Shown here: positions 10,301 through 16,916 of the stretch, piece after piece
How the letters are laid out: every line of letters begins with the position of its first letter
How positions within the stretch are numbered: the stretch's first letter is position 1
Assembly: GCF_902774605.1 (NCBI RefSeq)
Contig: NZ_CACYJE010000014.1
Coordinates: 1-32,651 of the forward strand
DNA length: 32,651 nt
Source of the DNA: an uncultured Methanobrevibacter sp.
GTDB taxonomy: Archaea > Methanobacteriota > Methanobacteria > Methanobacteriales > Methanobacteriaceae
Direction: 5' to 3'
Position numbers and translations under genes: made by a program
The notes under the pieces: generated by a model
Databases searched by the model: none
What the model was told of the DNA's origin: nothing
Seen by the model: the letters and a program-made list of their open reading frames with translations, nothing else

Positions 10301-11466
10301 TGAACATTAACTATATCTGGGTTCCAATCAGCATCTACAGGCTCATGAGTTGACACCCGAGTATCGAAGCTATCTTCACTTAAGAAACCTGCAACATCCA
10401 AGTCACGATTAAAAATTTCCCTTCCATCAGGGTTTTCATCATCAACATATGATATTGACACGGAATACCTTTCATTCTGATCTATTCCCAAATCATCTAA
10501 GGTTAATTCGGCCCAGTTGTCAGTGAATTCCAACTGAGTTTCAATTTCTTCACCATTCACGTTTATTTTAAATTCGCCGCCCTTGCCTTCCGGGCGATAA
10601 ATCAATATGACCGGATTTGCAACATCATAAATCTGATAAACATTTGAAAATACTGCAAAATCAGATTCACCAAGATCATAAACATTTAAAACATATTCAT
10701 ACTCGTCAAACAGCTCTTCATCCTCATCATATGCTTCTATGCGAACGGAATATTCACCAGCCTGCTGAATCTCCAAATCAGATAATGACCAGGTAGTTGA
10801 ATCACCTTCTTTTTCCTTTTGAGAACCGTTAACATAAACTAATATATCATACTCATCATTCCAGATTTTTATGATGTCAAAGGGATTATCTAAAACAGTT
10901 TCTCCCTCACAATTGAAATTCAGCTTTGTCAAAATGAAAGTAAAATCACCAAAATCAAACTCTGTATCATCTTTGATGTATTTTAAAGAAATATTATAAG
11001 TTCCAGCATCATTAAGAGCACCATTATTCCTTAAATCATTCAATGACCAGATAATATCATTATTCCCATCACTATCCTCACCGAAGAACTTCTCACCAGT
11101 GAAAATAATTGAACCCTCCTGAGAAATAGTAAGTTCAATTTTCCCATCCTGAACAATATCATCACCATGAACATTAGCTATCCAAGGATCCCAATCAGCA
11201 TCTACAGGCTCATGAGCTGACACCCAAGGATTGAAGTTATCTTCAGTTACTGAATCCTCAAAAATATCCTCATCTGAAGATGCAATCAAATCATCACTAT
11301 CTTCAGATATTGCATTCTCATTTAAAGAAGCATCAAGTGACACTTCATCCACATTATCAGCAGTTAGCGTTTCGTTAAAGTCAACATCATCAGATGCGCT
11401 AACAGCACCAATTGTTAAAACTGCCAATAAAATGAACATTATTAGCATTATCTTTTTAAAATTCAT
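4312..11466 (-). CDS. Giant secreted adhesin-like protein with Ig-like repeats and Lys-rich C-terminal domain
   Basis: The product has 2384 residues. Residues 1-24 are a Sec signal peptide (FKKIMLIMFILLAVLTIG core, cleavage after AVSA). Residues 25-1000 are very acidic beta-rich repeats. One module of about 105 residues (81-184) recurs at about 370-473, exactly 289 codons later and still near-identical at DNA level. An EEEAEEDEEE stretch lies near residue 975. From about 1770 to 2190, Ig-like units with a TGN-(V/L)-x-V start recur every 86-100 residues. A Big-type Ig domain follows at about 2209-2282, then a 95-residue tail extremely rich in lysine. No transmembrane anchor is seen. Methanobrevibacter adhesin-like proteins have this plan and are thought to bind host, bacterial or pseudomurein surfaces. 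The ligand is unknown. Retention by the basic tail on the anionic wall is my inference. Confidence 0.9.
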   Translation of the reverse strand: MNFKKIMLIMFILLAVLTIGAVSASDDVDFNETLTADNVDEVSLDASLNENAISEDSDDLIASSDEDIFEDSVTEDNFNPWVSAHEPVDADWDPWIANVHGDDIVQDGKIELTISQEGSIIFTGEKFFGEDSDGNNDIIWSLNDLRNNGALNDAGTYNISLKYIKDDTEFDFGDFTFILTKLNFNCEGETVLDNPFDIIKIWNDEYDILVYVNGSQKEKEGDSTTWSLSDLEIQQAGEYSVRIEAYDEDEELFDEYEYVLNVYDLGESDFAVFSNVYQIYDVANPVILIYRPEGKGGEFKINVNGEEIETQLEFTDNWAELTLDDLGIDQNERYSVSISYVDDENPDGREIFNRDLDVAGFLSEDSFDTRVSTHEPVDADWNPDIVNVHGDDIVQDGKIELTISKDGSIIFTDEKSFGEDSDENNDIIWLLEDLRDNEVLNEVGTYEISLKYVKDDVEIDLGEYEFTLTQFNYNIREGDFYKDCSFEIIRVYDEVYVEVYVNGKDEPYIIEDVSQISWTLDDLDITSVGDYKITIVAYDDGEVVDNFTFNLNVFEEMDWFRAYSPFEIQDDSLENPVLYLYSPDGQIGETISMFIGDDFFEEVTIESNWMSWTLKDLGIEENDGYSIRFENEEGYLCDAWLYVDVFKEFRVDVWDSEECPLYTDTVGTVIHVEYPEGMSGMLDVIVDGTVKYHTIVTSENHLYDDVGGYDWDLKYLGITDAGTYNVTLKFVVDGEQTVKEYLLDVQDFDNNTFRAKVNRYDEPFYLYLFTPEGKTGIVNLTFKYWDDDLEEEVIDSSTTIELDESYWNKWVMISDYMNADADRVEISIDGEEIYVDYSYVTFGGNEENSFKVTEEKIFADEDIVLWIYADTTDNNYTVNITGGNDSFSVNVTDLGDYEWVNGGYKYSITRQMLDSLFANLNDKDKVLIGYDTGDLKSLAYRGSPMITYAVEKNDDYIRLYEYESLRVDLIKIKLAHNEDEEEAEEDEEENSESGDDQLVRIIVPDSLNIHETALVHIRYGDTEITKNLNELYNEFNYDNLAVYYYILLTDLNTESLKEKSIVNVSVTSNDDLIGFRNFFMFLDEEENWCIDYFEDSIGLTFHYGKVGDLQFGQGEKASTIIELSIPEYLNITDGAVIITDENGNVIFSKSLSEFGENSSQGIQSYDYWIGDEDFNYGIFEQNVPFDVSFAYGNATKVYARGVREGDELHRITTPENVAEFYKVTLSEGILINGSDNAIIIEATDNANRQSINIDIGGGYFVVYVNGKKVENLGRLVGLDGETELELFLLQRVSGDGSTKVVIYLSDLNITDNGQYNIRVTHQPSSHETSSTVETELFNQNITLTSNVKVDNVTSEVFTGFGMDPVLLYLDTYYGNITDVTGNITVLNSDGEEILFISDISKLSSDNGRYYLKYSDFKNKNFTDKITLIYEGNERSGNTTVNVTWKDVDTSDFNLTVDDDVNDYYGNFVSLQIPDLITAGQIIVTVTFNNNPNANISNMNVSTDYGSRAVYVFNVADIKTNANGELALSLSDLGFYEEDGDYIVDVKFTVDKSEYLNVTNNTLAVALSPDVNITIDETSRFTKDMPFAGVKIFEPTSSSNAKLFIDGAEYGHKIFVEGLITFTSSPDWTPGIHTARIEAYDEYGSVVATLTKEFEVLTQSDDTSVTFENPVREGKHSIITIDVANDTSAIIQIDNGEKTTHELTKGVNTIDLGVLAHGNHTVGIFYEVLLGDGNISFYNGYITISVEYESWLDMPYPIVLDDDDIITFNLDDATGNVTVMIDDKLYDTIVLENGAGKVRLTDLKFGKHNFTITYNGDDTHERVSQSGEFEVKFIFRDDIITEGYPLKDSYLVTVILPNDATGNVTLVVDGGQYVPGNDILGVEPNSHTVDVYISPVKDGKAVFEIKRLGFGVHKLKISYNGDAKYPKDSYETLFDINHYAVIGDITDTQKTVSLLLPVNATGNLVVYNENRREILYVQAISEGRALVDLNNLTVGIYEIRAYYDGEDYEVKQFTHPPFKVMPKVVIAQDEIIGEDVVIFVDLDNATGHLLIIIDGISPILEELDNGTVNYTFKTQDYSCGNHSVTFMYIGNSFDPDVLNTVDETGRYVPVKYYMNLLPIKSVAKVEAKEGYVSYQLYDEDGNPLTNATGTVEIYRDGVLEAVVEVNNGIVNVPMDKFKSGSGTFTFVYSGDKKHSSSTTTAYLNIVHKAAKITAKDLTVMYSSNSKYSVTVYSPNGNPAANTAVSFMINNKAYKTVKTNAKGIATVVISSNPGSYKITSKALGVSVTKNLKVNHVLTLKKAKVKRSAKKLVIKATLKKVNGKYLKGKKITLKFNGKKFKAKTNKKGVAKFTIKSKVLKKLKAGKKVKIQATYLKDTVKQKAKVKK

Positions 11467-11479
11467 ATTTTCAACAACT

Positions 11480-11524
11480 CATATTAATTTAATATGGAAG
11501 TATTTTTGTTTTTATAAAAATATA
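11480..11524 (-). promoter_or_regulatory. Promoter and start-proximal palindrome of adhesin gene 1
   Basis: A TATA-like run (TTATATTTTTATAAAA on the minus strand, about 11509-11524) precedes the palindrome CATATTAA-T-TTAATATG at 11480-11496 (8-bp arms, one central base). The palindrome lies 13 bases before ATG 11466 and near the expected transcription start. It could be an operator or a 5' mRNA hairpin. The rest of the 11497-11803 gap is AT-rich with no gene seen. Confidence 0.5.
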
Positions 11525-11803
11525 AGTCGATTAAAGTTTTTTATTTATAGAAGAAGAGAATATCTAAATTAATTTACAATAATCAAAAAAAGTAGTCGTG
11601 AATATTCAAGACAAGGGGAAAATGCTGGATGCTAATCAGCATAACTAATGGAATTTCCAAACTAAATACTTGAATAGACCTACAGCATCTAAAAAATAAT
11701 CACAAAAGAATAATATTACTAAATGGTAAAAAAATTAACCAATAACTTATAATATCAGATTATTTTTAAAAATAAAGCTATAAAATTATATTTTCAAAAT
11801 TTT

Positions 11804-11844
11804 AAAAAAAAAATAATATAAAATAGGTATTAAAAACCTATTTT
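11804..11844 (-). terminator. Intrinsic-type terminator of adhesin gene 2
   Basis: AAAATAGGT (minus strand, 11836-11844, containing the TAG stop) pairs with ACCTATTTT (11820-11828) over a 7-base loop. A run of ten T residues (11804-11813) follows. This is a 9-bp stem plus U-tract that overlaps the stop codon. Confidence 0.7.
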
Positions 11845-14800
11845 ACTGTCAATTTTACTTTTTTAGTAACTGCATTGTAGTACTTGTTACCTGCAAACTT
11901 GATTGTTGCTTTGAATTTACCTTTTTTGGTTAATTTCTTAAGGTTAAATGTTGCTTTACCTTTAGCGTTGGTTTTTACAGTAATTTTGATTTTTTTACCT
12001 TTGAATTTACCGGTTAAGGTAACTTTAACCTTTTTCAAAGCTTTTTTCTTGTCTGTTTTTAAGGCAACAGTGTATTTTTTGGCTTTTTTAACCTTGAAGG
12101 TTTTCTTTTTAGCGGTTAAAACTGGTTTTGCCTTGTTGACTGTAACTTTCACAGTACCTGTTGACTTGACATAGTTTGCGTCGCCTGCAAATGACAATGT
12201 TACAAGATATGCCTTAGGAGCTAAAGCTGTTCCGATTGCAAGTGTTGCTTGACCTTTATCGTTTGTTTTGACGATTTTAGTTGCACCGTTTAAAACAATG
12301 ATTACATCCTTGCCGGTTAAGGCATTGCCGTTGGAATCCTTTAAGGTAACAATAATGTTTTTGGATGTGGCATAAGTGGTTGTTAGTGCTGATGCAGTGA
12401 TAGCGGTTGCGACTTTTGCTTTTACAGTAAATATTGTGTTTTTCTCACTTGCAAGGAATGCATCTGTAGCTTCAAATATTGCAGTGGCATTGTGGGTTCC
12501 AACAGCCAAACCTGTGACCTGAGCAGATCCTGTACCGTTAACCACACTTACAGTATAGTTAGCGGTTTCTATTTTAACTAGAACATTACCATTGAATGTT
12601 TCATTGGTTGTAATGGTGATTACCGCACTAGCGCCTTCTGTAATGTTGGAGACACTAATTGTCAATGCAGGATCAACAGGTGAAATGACTTTAATTGGAA
12701 TTAAATCATGGAATGCAAAGACTGCATCATCATCCTCCAGGTAATCATCTCTAGATTCGTATAAATAATACTCGACACAGATATAATTGGTTCCAAGTGG
12801 AAGTTTTCCTATGTTGACTGTGAATTTACCATCCTTGATCAATTCAGCCACTTCTTCACCTTCAAATACTTTTTCCCAGTCTTCATCGAAGAATGGACCC
12901 ATGTAACCCCATCCTAATGTTTTTTGTACATATACTACAGGATAGTATTCACCAGGGTCTTGAGCATCAAATGAAATTGTGATATTCTCATCCTCAAGGT
13001 AACTGTCCTTATCGGCAGTCATGTTCAATGATTTGATGGAGAATTTGCCTGCAAATAGGGTGGATGATTCATTTTCACCGTCGAAGAAGGTTATATTAAC
13101 ATCATAATCTCCAATTTTCAGGAATTTAACATCATCACCCTCTCCATCACCCCAAATTAGATCATAGAATTTGTCATTGGTGATTACAATACCGTCAGTG
13201 GAATATTTTCCTGCCAATTCATCATTAAAGTAGATGTTGTAGTATTGTCCGGATGAAAGAGGAGTGCTTATTGTGAATTTGATGGTATCGAATATCTCGG
13301 CAGTGTAGTATGCATCATTAAATTCAACAGTATTTTCTCCCACTGTCACAAGAATGTTGAATTCCTTTTCATCAATCAATCCGCCATTTTCATCATATAT
13401 TGTCATATTTATTGTGTAGGTGCCGGATTTTTGGATGTTCAAATCGTTTAAAAGTATTTGACGGCCGTTACTTGGAGGATGGCCTGGGTCATACTTAAGG
13501 TCATCAAAGTCAAACACAATAGGATCATTATCATCAATGGTCAGGTTTACGGAACCTTTGATAGCTTCTGAAATCCTCAGGACCACTACAATCTCATCAA
13601 CGCTTGTGAACTCTCTAAGTTCAGACTCTGGGTCATCATCCTCATAGTTATGAATGCGAATATCCATTTCACGATTGACGTTAAGGTTTCCAGTGTATTT
13701 TAACTCTTCACTGAATTTGACTGTGATTTCATAATAACCGATTTCAGTGATTCCCAAATCTTTTTTAAAAGTGAGCGCATACCATAGTCCATCTTCCTCA
13801 TCTAAATTTTCGAGTTGTGAGAATTTGAAGGTTTTTACAATTGCATCCCCACCTTCTTTTTGAATGGTTACATTGAACTCATCAACGCCATCTGGAATTT
13901 CCTGGAATGTAATTACATCATCATCATAATTAAATAGTGAAGCCTCATCATAGATAAATGGACTGTTGTAAATATAAATGCCCCCATCTTCAAATGTTTG
14001 AGCATAATATATAGGATCACCGTTTTCATCATAGAACTGGACAATAAGCTCAACTTCGATACCTTCACCTATTTCCAACTCTTCAATGCCCAAATCATTG
14101 ACTCGGATATAGTATGAACTGTCATCATGCTGCAGTTCATCTAATCTCACTCCAGTATGGATTTCATCATCATCAGTTATGACAATGACGCTAAATTCAT
14201 TTGCGATGTCCTGAGGGAAGTCTGCCATAGGAATTACAACAACAACATCATTGGTTTGTGCATTTGCATTTCTGAATTCCACTCCTTCAAGCACTTCGCC
14301 TTCACCGCTAGGTTCCTCATCTCCATTATCCTCAACAAATCTTATGATTTTATCATTCTCTTCATCAACTAGAATGTAATATGAACTGGAGTCGATTTCA
14401 CCTTCTTCATCTGAAAAGTCGATTGTGAAATATCCCCATTCAACAAATTTATCCAAATCATTAATATCTTTTAATGAAATGTAATACACTGTGAATCCAT
14501 CATGATCAACATCCTCTTCTTTATCGGTTATGGAACTTAAACCTTTTTCAAAGAAAACAATATCCTCCATTGACTCATCATCATAAGCAGATATTGTAAT
14601 GGTTCCTGAAAGTTCATCTGAAATGGAAACATAAGCGAAAGGACGTGCTAAATCTTCATCATTTTCTAAATCAAAACCATCTTCTGAAACGTCAATGATG
14701 ACACCGTCTTCAGCATCTTCATCTCCTTCTTCCTCATCTTTTACGGTGAATTGAAGAGTAGTGTCTGTTTTGCTAACATCTGCAAATTTAGTTAATGATT

Positions 14801-15677
14801 CCATTTCATCACCATCAGCATTCCTGAACCAGAATTTAAGATAGTCCATATCAGAAATTTGATTTAAAAATTCCTCATTCAAATAGAAGTCACCATGAAT
14901 GTTTCCATCCTCTCCAATGTACCAATTTCCACCTTCTTCAAATGCTTCCGGAATATCAGATGTGAAGATATCAACATCCTCACCCTCATCACAACGTGAG
15001 ATTATGAATGTTCCGGTTGTTTCATCTGGAAGGATTATTGATGCAAAATCCTGATTATTCTCTAAGTTTTCAATATCCATTTCATTTTCATTTACAGATA
15101 TGTAGAATTCATCCACATCTGTTTTCTCAGTGAATGTTATGCTGTCGTCACTCACATCAACATCATATGACTTAACGACAAAATCCTCACCACCATATTC
15201 CAAGACAAACCTGAAACACTTATCACTTGCATCAAAAATGTCATAGAAGTTCTTTTCAGAATCAATATTTGAAGCGATATAATTATTTACATCATTTAAT
15301 GATACACCGAAATGATATTCATTAAATTCACCTACATAGTACTTATCACTAGAGGATAAATCCTGTCTGTACACTTCAACGGTATTGTCACCTTCGCCTG
15401 TGCAGATTACATAATTTCCTGATTTTTCACTAACGGTAATTTCAGTAAAATTATAATTTCCATAATCATCTTCGGTTCTATCAATATCATCCACTTCAAT
15501 ATTGACTTCATCCGCATTCATATCCCCTAATTCATCATCTTGGGAAACATCAATGACATCCCCCTCATCACTAACTGCCAAATCGTCTGATATTGCATCA
15601 TCAGCCGCACTGGCAGCACCGATTGTTAAAACAGCCAGTAACAGTATAGTTACCATCATGAGTCTTTTAAACTTCAT
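11838..15677 (-). CDS. Secreted adhesin-like protein with Ig-like repeats and Lys-rich C-terminal domain
   Basis: The product is about 1279 residues, starting at ATG 15677 (MKFKRLMMVTILLLAVLTIG). The frame extends to a TTG at 15689, but that codon is part of the GAGGG ribosome site, so ATG 15677 is chosen. A signal peptide ends at about residue 25 (AASA-ADD). Residues 25-1000 are strongly acidic, Asp/Glu-rich beta modules. Residues about 1003-1088 and 1089-1183 are two Ig-like (Big-type) domains, the second with a clear SKNIIVTLKDSNGNALTGKD pattern. The last 95 residues are a lysine-dominated Ig-like module that parallels the tail of the 2384-residue neighbour. No membrane anchor is seen. It is likely a cell-surface adhesin. 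The two genes are tandem but each has its own promoter and terminator. Confidence 0.9.
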   Translation of the reverse strand: MKFKRLMMVTILLLAVLTIGAASAADDAISDDLAVSDEGDVIDVSQDDELGDMNADEVNIEVDDIDRTEDDYGNYNFTEITVSEKSGNYVICTGEGDNTVEVYRQDLSSSDKYYVGEFNEYHFGVSLNDVNNYIASNIDSEKNFYDIFDASDKCFRFVLEYGGEDFVVKSYDVDVSDDSITFTEKTDVDEFYISVNENEMDIENLENNQDFASIILPDETTGTFIISRCDEGEDVDIFTSDIPEAFEEGGNWYIGEDGNIHGDFYLNEEFLNQISDMDYLKFWFRNADGDEMESLTKFADVSKTDTTLQFTVKDEEEGDEDAEDGVIIDVSEDGFDLENDEDLARPFAYVSISDELSGTITISAYDDESMEDIVFFEKGLSSITDKEEDVDHDGFTVYYISLKDINDLDKFVEWGYFTIDFSDEEGEIDSSSYYILVDEENDKIIRFVEDNGDEEPSGEGEVLEGVEFRNANAQTNDVVVVIPMADFPQDIANEFSVIVITDDDEIHTGVRLDELQHDDSSYYIRVNDLGIEELEIGEGIEVELIVQFYDENGDPIYYAQTFEDGGIYIYNSPFIYDEASLFNYDDDVITFQEIPDGVDEFNVTIQKEGGDAIVKTFKFSQLENLDEEDGLWYALTFKKDLGITEIGYYEITVKFSEELKYTGNLNVNREMDIRIHNYEDDDPESELREFTSVDEIVVVLRISEAIKGSVNLTIDDNDPIVFDFDDLKYDPGHPPSNGRQILLNDLNIQKSGTYTINMTIYDENGGLIDEKEFNILVTVGENTVEFNDAYYTAEIFDTIKFTISTPLSSGQYYNIYFNDELAGKYSTDGIVITNDKFYDLIWGDGEGDDVKFLKIGDYDVNITFFDGENESSTLFAGKFSIKSLNMTADKDSYLEDENITISFDAQDPGEYYPVVYVQKTLGWGYMGPFFDEDWEKVFEGEEVAELIKDGKFTVNIGKLPLGTNYICVEYYLYESRDDYLEDDDAVFAFHDLIPIKVISPVDPALTISVSNITEGASAVITITTNETFNGNVLVKIETANYTVSVVNGTGSAQVTGLAVGTHNATAIFEATDAFLASEKNTIFTVKAKVATAITASALTTTYATSKNIIVTLKDSNGNALTGKDVIIVLNGATKIVKTNDKGQATLAIGTALAPKAYLVTLSFAGDANYVKSTGTVKVTVNKAKPVLTAKKKTFKVKKAKKYTVALKTDKKKALKKVKVTLTGKFKGKKIKITVKTNAKGKATFNLKKLTKKGKFKATIKFAGNKYYNAVTKKVKLTVK

Positions 15678-15690
15678 AATTTCCCTCAAA

Positions 15691-15706
15691 TATTCAATAT
15701 TGAATA
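15691..15706 (-). promoter_or_regulatory. 16-bp perfect palindrome upstream of adhesin gene 2
   Basis: TATTCAATATTGAATA is perfectly self-complementary. It ends 13 bases before ATG 15677, directly upstream of the GAGGG ribosome site. A TTAATAATTTTTTTTAG stretch just upstream may be the TATA region. The position matches the palindrome before adhesin gene 1, although the sequence differs. Confidence 0.5.
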
Positions 15707-15897
15707 CTAAAAAAAATTATTAACGGACCAGATTGAACAGAATAAAAAAAATCATTTAAAAGCATAGCTAATAGTTATAAACCTTGCATTTCACCTGCAA
15801 CTATCATACTTAACTTTAAATAGCATTTTAAACATAAATAATTAATGTTACTACTAATCATTCAATCTGTCCAGTTTGTTTGTTTTTTTAGTAACGT

Positions 15898-15968
15898 GTG
15901 AAAGTGCAGTTTAATATTGTGTTGGGGCACTCTATTAAACGATTCACTTTCACGATGTCTATCTTTTT
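15898..15968 (+). ncRNA. Strong two-part hairpin with trailing T-run, possible small RNA or orphan terminator
   Basis: GTGAAAGTG (15898-15906) pairs with CACTTTCAC (15945-15953). Inside it, GTTTAAT (15909-15915) pairs with ATTAAAC (15934-15940), leaving a small 2/4 internal loop and an 18-base apical loop. A T-run follows at about 15961-15968 on the plus strand. No frame covers it. The hairpin sits in a 455-base gap between divergent genes. A TTTAAATA box near 15815 could drive it. Apart from promoter elements, the rest of the gap shows nothing. Confidence 0.4.
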
Positions 15969-16132
15969 TTAAAACTATCCTATTGAATAATTTATCCAAA
16001 AGACATATACATTTTTATTTGAAATCATATTTAAATTATGCAAATGTTTTTCTTTAATCGAGAAACATCAAAAAATTCTATATACCATTACAGCCAAAGT
16101 ATACATAACAACAAAATTTCAGGTGATAATAA

Positions 16133-16813
16133 ATGGAATACAAGATCATAGGCGGAGCGTTCCCAATGGTTGTGTGCACCCTCAGAAAGGGCGAGACAAT
16201 GCAGGATGAAACCGGCGCAATGTCCTACATGACAGAAGGCATCAAGATGGAGACCAGCACAGGCGGAGGTCTTTTGAAAGGGCTTGGAAGGGCATTGTCC
16301 GGCGACACAATATTTCTGAACTACTTCACAGCAGAAGAGGACAATGCGGAAGTGGCATTCTCATCATGCTACCCTGGAAAGATCATCCCGATTGAGCTGA
16401 ACGGCAATTCAATCATCGGTCAGAAAAACGCTTTCCTAACCGCTACAAAAGACGTTAAGCTTGAAATGCACTTCAGAAAAAAACTGGGTGCGGGAATATT
16501 CGGAGGCGAGGGATTCATCCTTCAGAGATTCTCAGGAAACGGAACACTGTTCCTTGAAATCGACGGGGACGTGATCGAGAAGACACTGGCTCCCGGTGAA
16601 AGGCTTCTGGTTGACCAGGGCCATGTCGCAGCGATGGATGATACAGTGGACTTTGACATTCAAAGGGTGAAAGGAGTTAAGAACCTGCTCTTTGGTGGTG
16701 AGGGATTGTTCTTCGCTACAGTGACCGGTCCGGGAAGGGTCTGGCTGCAGACCATGCCTGTGAGCAAATTGGCTGAGGCAATCATACCATTCATTCCAAC
16801 AAAATCAGACTAG
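16133..16813 (+). CDS. TIGR00266 / AIM24 family protein
   Basis: This 226-residue protein belongs to the AIM24 superfamily of small beta-rich proteins, which often form trimers; the molecular function is not established. Family hallmarks are the N-terminal YKIIGGAFPMVVCTLRKGE, the MSYMTEGIKMET segment, the glycine-rich GGGLLKGLGRALSGDTIFLNYF, the GEGFILQRFSGNGTLFLE strand pair, and the GPGRVWLQTMP C-terminus. Length is normal. An AGGTGAT ribosome site lies 7 bases before ATG 16133, and a TATA box (CTATATACC, about 16078-16086) lies about 50 bases upstream. It is monocistronic and divergent from the adhesin genes. Eukaryotic AIM24 is mitochondrial, but nothing here points to a membrane location. 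Confidence 0.85.
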   Translation: MEYKIIGGAFPMVVCTLRKGETMQDETGAMSYMTEGIKMETSTGGGLLKGLGRALSGDTIFLNYFTAEEDNAEVAFSSCYPGKIIPIELNGNSIIGQKNAFLTATKDVKLEMHFRKKLGAGIFGGEGFILQRFSGNGTLFLEIDGDVIEKTLAPGERLLVDQGHVAAMDDTVDFDIQRVKGVKNLLFGGEGLFFATVTGPGRVWLQTMPVSKLAEAIIPFIPTKSD

Positions 16814-16856
16814 TTGAAAAGTTTATTTTATTATAAACTTTTTCAAATTTTTTTAA
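16813..16856 (+). terminator. Terminator of the AIM24-family gene
   Basis: Just after the stop codon, TTGAAAAGTTTAT and ATAAACTTTTTCAA form an almost perfect hairpin. It is followed by ATTTTTTTAAG. Confidence 0.65.
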
Positions 16857-16869
16857 GAATTTTAATGTA

Positions 16870-16906
16870 AAAATAAGCAAAAAAAGTGTTAAAAAATAAC
16901 ACTTTT
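16870..16906 (-). terminator. Terminator of serS
   Basis: AAAAGTGTTA (16882-16891) and TAACACTTTT (16897-16906) form a 10-bp stem with a 5-base loop. Read on the minus strand this comes 10 bases after the serS stop and continues into a T-run. Together with the neighbouring hairpin it separates two convergent genes. Confidence 0.7.
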
Positions 16907-16916
16907 GAATTTAAAA

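Noticed and set aside
11231-11572. Plus-strand frame across the start of adhesin gene 1
   Set aside because: It is the Ser-rich complement of the acidic N-terminus of the adhesin and runs through that gene's promoter.
4312-15677. Possible CRISPR or satellite repeats in the adhesin region
   Set aside because: Repeats are protein-module duplications in frame, of unequal length. No short regularly spaced direct repeats with unique spacers were seen.
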